Below, piece after piece: positions 57,764-64,000 of a stretch of DNA of 64,000 nucleotides. A model generated the notes under the pieces. That model searched no databases, was not told the DNA's origin, and was given only the letters and a program-made list of their open reading frames with translations. How positions within the stretch are numbered: the first letter of the stretch is position 1; the number at the start of each line of letters is the position of its first letter. The DNA lies in contig NZ_DAXW01000004.1 of NCBI RefSeq assembly GCF_002506585.1, positions 92,551-156,550 of the forward strand, written 5' to 3'. Source of the stretch: Methanoculleus sp. UBA430. GTDB lineage: Archaea > Halobacteriota > Methanomicrobia > Methanomicrobiales > Methanoculleaceae. The translations under genes were made by a program, and so were the position numbers.

Positions 57764-58996
57764 ATGACTCGTAACCAAATTCCTGCAGGGCCTTTCCTGC
57801 TCACCGTCTGCCTTGCTGCTCTTGCCTTCCTCTGCGGGTGCACGGGGACGTCTGTGGATACTGCACCGGCGGAGCCGGACGGGAGCCGGATCGTGACGGA
57901 TATGCGCGGCAGGGCGGTGGAACTGCCGGCAACCATCGAGCGCGTCGTCGTCATCGACGACGGATTCGTCGAGGGGCTTCTCTACCGATTCGACATGCAG
58001 GACAGGATCGCCGGCCTCGGCGGCGATTGCTGCCAGAAGACCTACAACTACTCCTTCGAGAGGACGGATGGGACGATCGACGACTACTCCGGCGGCATGA
58101 ACCCGGTCGGCTACCTGGTCCCGGAACTTGCCGGTCTCCCACAGGTCGTCGCGAGCGGCACCGGGATCAATTATGAGACGCTTGCTTCGCTCGACCCCGA
58201 CATCGTCATCCTCCGCGAAGGTGCCTCGTCGTTCAGGGCAGGGTCGGACGAGAGCCTTGAGAAGACGGTTGCAACGATTGGGTCCCTCGGTATCCCTCTT
58301 GTCATCCTCGTCGGCCCCCCCTTCCAGGAGAGCCCGAACGTTGACTGTATCGGCGAGGAGATCCGGCTCGTCGGTGAGGTCTTCTCGCGTGAGGCGGATG
58401 CCGATGCGCTTGCGACCTACCTGGATGATCAGATGGAGGAGATCCGGAAGCGGACGGCGAACGTTTCAGAGCATGAAAAACCCCGCGTGATGCAGCTCGG
58501 CCTCTCGCCGCGCGCCCGGCAGGGCGGCGGTGCCGGGATGGCCTGGGGCAGGGATACGATCGAATCGTACTTCATCGAGGATATCGCGAACGCAAAGAAC
58601 GCCTACGAAGGGACCGGGGCGTTTGTCGTCGTATCGATCGAACAGATCCTCGCGCTCGACCCCGACGTGATCGTCCTCCCGACCGCCCAGGGCTACCATC
58701 CGGCAAGCGAACTCTATACCGCTCCCTACTACCAAAATCTGCAGGAACTCTCCGCCGTGAAGAACCAACGGGTCTACGCCCTCCCCTGGACACCCTACAA
58801 CTGGGCGAAGCGGCTCGAGTACCCGATCGAGGCGATAGTGATCGCGAAGGCCGCCTACCCGGATCGGTTCGCGGATATCCGGGTGCACGAATGGGTGCTG
58901 GACTTCTACCGGAATGTCTACGGGGTCGATGAAGCGACGGCGAAGGAACTCCGGTCGGCCCAGTGGCTGGACTGGACGGTTGAAGCGGGATTCTGA
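57764..58996 (+). CDS. ABC substrate-binding lipoprotein (BtuF/FepB-like), paralogue B
   Basis: 410 aa from ATG 57764 (MTRNQIPAGPFLLTVCLA, lipobox FLCGC); an ATG at 57725 would put a second hydrophobic stretch before the signal peptide. The homology to paralogue A is plain: YYQNLQELSAVKNQRVYALPW, AKRLEYPIEAIVIAKAAYPDRFAD, and LRSAQWLDW, with INYETLASLDPDIVILR. Two-lobe binding protein for an iron chelate, cobalamin or similar. Divergent from the permease, so it may have separate expression. Confidence 0.9.
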   Translation: MTRNQIPAGPFLLTVCLAALAFLCGCTGTSVDTAPAEPDGSRIVTDMRGRAVELPATIERVVVIDDGFVEGLLYRFDMQDRIAGLGGDCCQKTYNYSFERTDGTIDDYSGGMNPVGYLVPELAGLPQVVASGTGINYETLASLDPDIVILREGASSFRAGSDESLEKTVATIGSLGIPLVILVGPPFQESPNVDCIGEEIRLVGEVFSREADADALATYLDDQMEEIRKRTANVSEHEKPRVMQLGLSPRARQGGGAGMAWGRDTIESYFIEDIANAKNAYEGTGAFVVVSIEQILALDPDVIVLPTAQGYHPASELYTAPYYQNLQELSAVKNQRVYALPWTPYNWAKRLEYPIEAIVIAKAAYPDRFADIRVHEWVLDFYRNVYGVDEATAKELRSAQWLDWTVEAGF

Positions 58997-59046
58997 TTCC
59001 GCCCCATCCAGAACCGGTATATACCCCCGGCGACAACCAGACCTTC

Positions 59047-59529
59047 ATGGAATTAAAAGAGCGACTCTCCGGCGTCCCCGGCATGCTCCGGCCGTTCAAA
59101 GCGTATCTCAAGGAGGCAGGGCTCAACGAGGGCGACCAGGTCGTCTACTACGGCTGCCCCGGCACCTGCACCCCGTTCATCGAACTTCTGGGGTTCGCCG
59201 TCCGGGATCTCCCGATCGAGCAGGTCTACGTGCCGTACGTGGATGAGACAGCAGCAAAGGTCCTCCGGCCTGTCGGAAACGTCGGGATGCAGGTCTCGGA
59301 AGCCGCCGGGCGCTTCGACCCGAAGGTGATCGTCCTGATGGGCGGGCTTGCGATGCCGGGTGTCCCGGTCACGAAAGAATCGGTGCGTGCGGTCGTCGGC
59401 ACCCACCCGGAAGCGAAGGTCGTGGGCGTCTGCTTCATGCAGATGTTTGCAAAGGCGGGCTGGCTCGATACCTTCGACTTCTCCCTGATCGTCGACGCCG
59501 CCATCGACCCGGTCAGGATCTGGCGGTGA
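59047..59529 (+). CDS. DUF2124-like archaeal protein
   Basis: 160 aa. The block DQVVYYGCPGTCTPFIELLGFAVRDL, VIVLMGGLAMPGVPVTKESV, and VGVCFMQMFAKAGWLDTFDFSLIVDAAIDPV are the conserved regions of DUF2124, a methanogen-specific family of unknown function. The CPGTC pair and CFM could bind a metal or cofactor. A TATATA at about 59012-59018 is 28-35 nt before the ATG. Stop overlaps the convergent histidine kinase by 17 nt. Confidence 0.82.
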   Translation: MELKERLSGVPGMLRPFKAYLKEAGLNEGDQVVYYGCPGTCTPFIELLGFAVRDLPIEQVYVPYVDETAAKVLRPVGNVGMQVSEAAGRFDPKVIVLMGGLAMPGVPVTKESVRAVVGTHPEAKVVGVCFMQMFAKAGWLDTFDFSLIVDAAIDPVRIWR

Positions 59530-60952
59530 TCGCCCGGCCGGCCGCTGCCGATGCAGCGGCCAGGGACGGCTCCCACGGTCGGCCACACCGGAGGAGGGTG
59601 AACCGGAACGCCGCGCCGCATTCCGGGTGACCCGGCACCCGGTTGTCGACCCGGATCCGGCCGCCGTAGCGCGTAACAAGCATCTTCGTGATGTAGAGGC
59701 CGAGCCCTTTCCCGCTTCTGGCGCTCGTGCCGCGCACGAACCGGGAGAAGAGGAGGGGTTTGACCTCGTCGGGCACCCCCGGCCCGGTATCCTCGACCGA
59801 GACCTCGACCGCCCCATCGCTCTCTTCGACCCGGACAACGACCTCGACCCCGGACCCCCCGAATTTGATGCTGTTGCCGATCAAGTTTGCAAAGACCTCC
59901 GGGAGGAGGTCGTCGGCCATGACCCAGGCGGGCTTTCCCTCGTAGACGATCTCGGTATCGGGATGGTGGGCAATCTCCCTCCTGATGACAGCGTCGAGAT
60001 CGACGGGTCTCGTTGCCGTCTCGTGAGAGTGCAGCCGCCGGATCGTTGTGACGTTCTGGATGATCTCGATGCTCCGGCTGATGCCGCCCCTGAGTTTCCG
60101 GATCATCTGTTGCTCTCTCCCCTCCAGCCCCTCGACGAGCAGGTCGGTATAGCCGAGAGCGACGGCGTTCGCGTTGTTGATGTCGTGGGTCATGATGTCA
60201 AGGTAGAGGTTTGCCTCGTCGTGGGCCGACCGCAGCGCCTCCTCCACCTTGATTCTATCGGTGATATCGGCCCCCGAGCCGATGATCCCGGTCGACCTGC
60301 CGTCGTCTCCGGCAAGCACCGTGTCCTGCCACGCAAGGACAAGTTCCTCCCCGCTCCGCGTGACGACCGGGTTCTCCCGCTGGCCGGAAAAAGATGTTCC
60401 GCCGGCGATCGCGGTATCGAAGACCTGTTGCCGAGCCTCCCGGGATGCTTCAGGGACGACGGTTGTAAACCAGTCCTTTCCGAGCAGTTCCGCCTCCCGG
60501 TAGCCGAGCAACTCGCAACCGTGACGGTTGATGAGCCGGATGGTATGGTCGGCGTTGATGACGACGAAGAGGATGCCCGCCACGTCCAGGTAGCGTTGCA
60601 TGAGGTCTCTCTGTTTCTTCACCTCCCGCTCCCGCCCTTTGAGCTGCTCTGAGAGGGAGGCGACAACGAAGGCGATGACGACGAACATCAGGGCGCGTCC
60701 GTAATCGTTCAGGGTCAGGAGGTCCGGCCTGTAGAGGAGGCTGCTGACGACGACGAGTCCACCAAGGAAGACGGCGACCAGTATGCTCCGCTTCTCCCAC
60801 CAGAGCGCGGTCAGGATGATTGGGATGTAGAAGAAGTGCGAAAAGACCGTTCCGAGCATCAGGACTGCGTGGAAGTAGTAGGTCAGGAAGACTGATACGG
60901 CAAGGAGAGCCATCAGGATAGTCACTCGCTGTTCTTCGGTAAGGGTAGTCAC
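59513..60952 (-). CDS. Membrane PAS sensor histidine kinase
   Basis: 479 aa, GTG start 60950-60952. Four N-terminal transmembrane helices (to about residue 100) and a short coiled coil are followed by a PAS domain (about 118-230: LFVVINADHTIRLINRHGCELLGY). The H-box is LDIMTHDINNANAVALG (His256). The ATP-binding N box is DDLLPEVFANLIGNSIKFGG, and the G boxes are DTGPGVPDEVK and GKGLGLYITKMLV. No response regulator gene is adjacent, which is common in methanogens. Promoter region on the minus strand is a long AT stretch (about 60974-61000). Confidence 0.94.
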   Translation of the reverse strand: MTTLTEEQRVTILMALLAVSVFLTYYFHAVLMLGTVFSHFFYIPIILTALWWEKRSILVAVFLGGLVVVSSLLYRPDLLTLNDYGRALMFVVIAFVVASLSEQLKGREREVKKQRDLMQRYLDVAGILFVVINADHTIRLINRHGCELLGYREAELLGKDWFTTVVPEASREARQQVFDTAIAGGTSFSGQRENPVVTRSGEELVLAWQDTVLAGDDGRSTGIIGSGADITDRIKVEEALRSAHDEANLYLDIMTHDINNANAVALGYTDLLVEGLEGREQQMIRKLRGGISRSIEIIQNVTTIRRLHSHETATRPVDLDAVIRREIAHHPDTEIVYEGKPAWVMADDLLPEVFANLIGNSIKFGGSGVEVVVRVEESDGAVEVSVEDTGPGVPDEVKPLLFSRFVRGTSARSGKGLGLYITKMLVTRYGGRIRVDNRVPGHPECGAAFRFTLLRCGRPWEPSLAAASAAAGRAITARS

Positions 60953-61387
60953 GGGGCACCTTCCTCGACTACCAATATATATAATTTTAATAATATAAAA
61001 ATGTCAGTATGCGTACGGTAGGGAGATTCAAAAGGATTTTCCATCGATTCGCGTGGAGATACGTGATTTTGCGGGAGATAAGACACCCGGGATCGCGGGC
61101 ACGGAATCGGTCTTCTCTCGCGCAGGGCTGGAGGAGGGACTCCCTGCCGTCTCCTCCGGTACGCGAGTATTCCGCCGAGATGTGGCTGATTTTGTAAATA
61201 GCCTATATTTAATAGGCTACAGAGCAAAACTATTTCAACCGCCTGCTTCACAGAAGCGGCTGCCCCGAGACCCGCATCGTGTGAAGCGGTACCGTAGAGC
61301 GCACCATGACAGCATCGACCCCGATCTGCTCTCAACTGGGGGCCCGGGGCACTCCGGCGCCACGAGAACGCATCCTCTGGTGAACCC
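60953..61387. other. Intergenic region between the histidine kinase and the HerA-like gene
   Basis: About 435 bp, divergent. AT stretch at about 60974-61000 (minus-strand TATA for the kinase), then GC-rich sequence of no recognised type, then an AT-rich island with the inverted repeat at 61199-61219. No open frame appears real; the plus-strand frames from 61009 and 61053 have atypical composition and no start site. Confidence 0.5.
61199..61219. promoter_or_regulatory. Inverted repeat with TATA-like loop upstream of the HerA-like gene
   Basis: TAGCCTAT (61199-61206) and ATAGGCTA (61212-61219) are perfect inverse copies with a 5-nt loop ATTTA. The TATATTTAAT across the middle could be the TATA box for the gene at 61388, giving a 150-nt leader, with the arms as an operator. 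Confidence 0.5.
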
Positions 61388-63700
61388 GTGTCAACAGACC
61401 TTACCAAAGCACTGAAAGCGATGGGCTACGTGGATACCGAGATCCCGGCTCTGGTTGAGTCGTTCCCTCCCGCCGTCGTCCAATACCTGCGAGACTTCCG
61501 GACGCTGGAGGTTCGCGACATCGTAGAGACGCTCCTTTACATTCACATCGCCCTGAACAGTTCGTCGTCCCGGGGAGAGGGGGAGGGCGTGGTCGAGCAG
61601 AGTTGTTACGCCTATACGTCGGGGCCGCTCTTTGCGCTCGCGCATGTCGGCCTCATCGAGTCCGTCTCCTGGCACGGCACGACGGTGATCAAGGCGACCC
61701 CTGCGGGGGAAGCGATCGCCCGGCCGTTGATGGAGGCCCGGATTCGAGCGCTGAATATCCGGGATCTTGCCTGCGAGATCCACGGGGTCGTTCCGGCTCT
61801 CCTCGCGGGGACCGTGAAGGGGTCGTATCTCAACAAGACCTTCCCATCCACGCTCCCCCGCACCGAAGAAACGTTCGTCGGTTTTCTCCTCAACAATTGT
61901 CCCGGCCTCTACGAGGAGTGCGAGCGGTTCGCCGCCCGGCTCAAGGCCGCCGGGTGCGCCGTCCTCGCCTACGCCTACGACCTCGACGAGCCCAGGGCTG
62001 AAGGCGTTGTCTACACCTTCCCGCCGGAGTTCGCGTACATCCTCAAGGGAGTGCTCGAGACGATCGACCCCGAGGTCCGGGAATACTACGACATGCTCCT
62101 TGAGTCGTTCCACTCGACGTTCACCGTTCTACGCTACCTCTCCTGCGGCGAAGACTACGACCGTATCCGGGCGGCGCCGGCCCACCGCCGCGAGCTGGCA
62201 CGGGTGCTCTCCGGGCTCGCCGATGCAATCTACGTCCTTGAAGTGGTGCGCGAGGACGACGGGGTCGATCTCTCCCGGTTCATCATCAAGGACCGGACCC
62301 TCTATGATGCACGCCTCCGCGACCTCGGGCGGGCGCTGATGGCCGACGTTGCCGCGAAGATCGTCACCGAGCGCCCGGCCCCGGCGGCGGAGCCGCTTCT
62401 TCCCGAAGAAGAGGTTCACCCCGTCTCTGAAGAGGTCCCGGCTGCGACGCCCGTGCCTCCGGTCGAGGAGGGGGCGGAGGACGAGTGGGACGATGCAATC
62501 TTCACCGACGACGAGGAAGAAGAGGCGGTGGAGGAGGTGGTGCTTCCACCCGTGCCGCCGCCCGCACCCCGCCGCCGGGTTGCCGCACCTGCCCCGACGC
62601 CGGCCCCGGCGCCGGAATCCTTGCGCTCCGGCGGCCTCGACGTCTTCCTCGGCCACGCACAGGACGGGCGGCGGGTCAACTGGTCGCCGGGACTGCTCAA
62701 CAACGGCCACATGATCATCCTCGGCGGCTCGGGGGCCGGCAAGACCGAGACGATCCGGTGCGTCGCCTCCGAACTTGCCACAAAGGCGATGCCGGTCGTC
62801 TTGATCGACTTTCACGGGGACATGGCCGCGAGCAGCGGAGATATTCGGTCCTACAAGATCCGCGAGGGCGGGCAGTACTACTTCAACCCGCTTGAACTCG
62901 ACCCTGATATCGACGAGATCACACCGCTCCGGGCCACCTCCGACTTCGTCGACGCCATATCGATCAACTTCCCGACGCTCGGCATCCAGCAGAGGAGGAA
63001 GATCAAGAACATTATCAAGGACTGCTACCGGGCCTCCGGGATTACGGGGAAGACCGAGACCTGGACGCGGGTGCTGGACTTCGACGACATCGAGGATGAG
63101 ATCATGAACTGCGAAGACGAGGCGATCCCGGCCTATCTCGAGGACATCTTCGACTACAAACTCTTCTCGGGCGAGGAGAAGATCTCGATCCCCACGATCC
63201 TATCCGGCGGGATCACGCATATCAACTTAAACGCCCTCCCGGAGAACCTGCGCTATCTCTTTGCAGACCTCTTCCTCCGCCGGATCTACTATACCCTCCA
63301 GGCGACCGGCGAGATCCCGCGCGGGACCGAGGACGAGCGGGAGAAGTTCCGGCTCTTTGTGATCGTCGACGAGGCGAAACTCCTGGTGAGCCAGAAGAGC
63401 GGCTCGAAGACGTCGATCAAGGCGGTGCTGAACAAGTATGCCACGGAGATGCGGAAGTTCGGGGTCTCGCTGATCCTCGCGTCCCAGCTCATCGCCCACT
63501 TCAACGAGGAGATCCTCGCAAACATCGCCGTGAAGTTCTGCATGCGGGCCGAGAACAAGAAGCAGGCCCAGGAGAACGCCAAGTTCTTCGAGGTGAGCGA
63601 GAAAGACCTTCTCAACTTCCAGCCGGGGGAGGGCATCCTGATCATCGGCTCGGAGAAGATGAACGTCCGGATCGTCCCCGCGTCGGGGCGGGACCTTTGA
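61388..63700 (+). CDS. HerA-like DUF87 ATPase with acidic/proline-rich linker
   Basis: 770 aa, GTG start 61388 after GGTGA. Residues 1-320 are an alpha-rich domain that opens like a winged helix (ALKAMGYVDTEIP). Residues about 335-425 are an acidic, Pro/Ala-rich linker (EEEVHPVSEEV, DDEEEEAVEEVV). The ATPase follows: GGSGAGKTETIRCVASEL (Walker A, 446-453) and FVIVDEAKLL (Walker B, Asp661/Glu662), with LILASQL and HFNEEILANIAVKFCMR near the end. HerA-type translocases work with NurA in DNA end resection, but no NurA, Mre11 or Rad50 gene is nearby. Confidence 0.9.
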   Translation: MSTDLTKALKAMGYVDTEIPALVESFPPAVVQYLRDFRTLEVRDIVETLLYIHIALNSSSSRGEGEGVVEQSCYAYTSGPLFALAHVGLIESVSWHGTTVIKATPAGEAIARPLMEARIRALNIRDLACEIHGVVPALLAGTVKGSYLNKTFPSTLPRTEETFVGFLLNNCPGLYEECERFAARLKAAGCAVLAYAYDLDEPRAEGVVYTFPPEFAYILKGVLETIDPEVREYYDMLLESFHSTFTVLRYLSCGEDYDRIRAAPAHRRELARVLSGLADAIYVLEVVREDDGVDLSRFIIKDRTLYDARLRDLGRALMADVAAKIVTERPAPAAEPLLPEEEVHPVSEEVPAATPVPPVEEGAEDEWDDAIFTDDEEEEAVEEVVLPPVPPPAPRRRVAAPAPTPAPAPESLRSGGLDVFLGHAQDGRRVNWSPGLLNNGHMIILGGSGAGKTETIRCVASELATKAMPVVLIDFHGDMAASSGDIRSYKIREGGQYYFNPLELDPDIDEITPLRATSDFVDAISINFPTLGIQQRRKIKNIIKDCYRASGITGKTETWTRVLDFDDIEDEIMNCEDEAIPAYLEDIFDYKLFSGEEKISIPTILSGGITHINLNALPENLRYLFADLFLRRIYYTLQATGEIPRGTEDEREKFRLFVIVDEAKLLVSQKSGSKTSIKAVLNKYATEMRKFGVSLILASQLIAHFNEEILANIAVKFCMRAENKKQAQENAKFFEVSEKDLLNFQPGEGILIIGSEKMNVRIVPASGRDL

Positions 63701-63704
63701 CACT

Positions 63705-63725
63705 CTCCACGGCTAGAGCCGGGAG
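63705..63725. other. Hairpin at the tnpB stop / HerA-like end
   Basis: On the plus strand CTCC-a-CGGCT-ag-AGCCG-GGAG: CGGCT pairs with AGCCG, and CTCC with GGAG past one bulged A. It covers the tnpB stop codon. In IS200/IS605 elements a subterminal hairpin of this kind marks the right end and ends the scaffold of the guide RNA, with the guide taken from the flank. It could also be a bidirectional terminator. Confidence 0.5.
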
Positions 63726-64000
63726 ATTCTTGTTTCGTCGACCGGGACTTGCACCGCTGGAATTGGCGGTGTAGCGGTCCCGATCTCCACAAGCGTCGAT
63801 TCGGGTGTGCCCCACCCTACGGATGCTCGTTTCAGGATATTTTGTGCGGCGTTCAGGTCCCGGGGGACTGTGTAGCCGCAGACCGGGCAGGCATGGGTCC
63901 GCTGCCAGAGGTCTTTCTTCTCCCGGTGCCCGCAGAGGAAACAGTCCTGGGTCGTGTAGGCCGGATCAATAATGTGGACATACTTACCAGCATTCGCAGC
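63713..64000 (-). CDS. tnpB: TnpB (IS200/IS605-type RNA-guided nuclease), C-terminal part only
   Basis: 95 codons are visible; the 5' part lies beyond the right edge. The zinc ribbon is complete: TTQDCFLCGH and HACPVCGY (CxxC-x-CxxC). It is followed by RDLNAAQNILKR, which carries the last catalytic Asp of the RuvC domain. These are hallmarks of TnpB, the transposon-encoded ancestor of Cas12. The C-terminal tail after the ribbon (ASVGWGTPESTLVEIGTATP...) is variable and is where the guide RNA scaffold is usually encoded. Stop TAG at 63713-63715. No tnpA can be seen. Confidence 0.93.
   Translation of the reverse strand, partial: AANAGKYVHIIDPAYTTQDCFLCGHREKKDLWQRTHACPVCGYTVPRDLNAAQNILKRASVGWGTPESTLVEIGTATPPIPAVQVPVDETRISRL

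Noticed and set aside
61009..61197. 62-codon plus-strand ORF
   Set aside because: Basic, low-complexity, no SD; lies in the divergent promoter region.

Overview
The window is a high-GC archaeal chromosome segment, most likely from a methanogen of the order Methanomicrobiales and probably Methanoculleus-like. This is inferred from gene content, not from a database match. Support: O-phosphoseryl-tRNA synthetase (SepRS), archaeal release factor aRF1, Taw1, queD-queE-queC for preQ0/archaeosine, archaeal S12/S7/EF-2, a CooC-type nickel ATPase, archaeal lipoproteins, and AT-rich TATA boxes (often 25-35 nt before the start codon) in otherwise GC-rich DNA. Translation starts often use GTG, and stop/start overlaps of the ATGA or GTGA type are common.

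Left part (1-13.1 kb, all minus strand). A surface-sugar block comes first. glmM, two tandem sugar-1-phosphate nucleotidylyltransferase/acetyltransferases and glmS would make UDP-GlcNAc from fructose-6-phosphate. They are followed by a hexapeptide acyltransferase, a DegT-type aminotransferase, an NAD epimerase and a nucleotide-sugar dehydrogenase that runs off the left edge. This set resembles pathways to diacetamido uronic acids used in archaeal N-glycans. Upstream lie a cysteine-containing protein of unknown function, a cyclase-family hydrolase and pcm, then the two-gene SUF system (sufC, sufB).

13-21.5 kb: an orphan DNA methyltransferase, a NagD-like phosphatase, a frameshifted ORF, a YprB-like exonuclease, archaemetzincin, an Xre regulator with a DUF2178-like membrane protein, a structured non-coding stretch, and a trehalose-6-phosphate synthase/phosphatase fusion behind a perfect 10-bp dyad.

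21.5-32.7 kb: translation and tRNA-modification genes. One minus-strand run is aRF1, argS, taw1, sepS; another is queD, queE, queC and a NUDIX gene. The divergent plus-strand run is rps12, rps7, fusA (EF-2), with no tuf or rps10 after it.

33-46.6 kb: cell-surface genes (a TolB-like repeat protein with a Thr/Pro tail, chagasin, a lipoprotein), a MacB-type ABC system with an extracellular subunit, several small enzymes, and an M1 aminopeptidase preceded by a HEAT-repeat gene.

46.7-59.5 kb: an MglA/SRbeta-like GTPase with a helical-repeat neighbour, HAD and APH-like genes, a prenyl diphosphate synthase with a 4-OT tautomerase, then a metal/cofactor-uptake locus (FecCD permease, ATPase, SAM methyltransferase, two paralogous lipoprotein receptors on either side, a CooC ATPase and a flavoprotein). 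59.0-64 kb: a DUF2124-like protein, a membrane histidine kinase, a HerA-like ATPase, and the C-terminal part of an IS605-type TnpB entering from the right edge. I found no rRNA, tRNA or CRISPR array.
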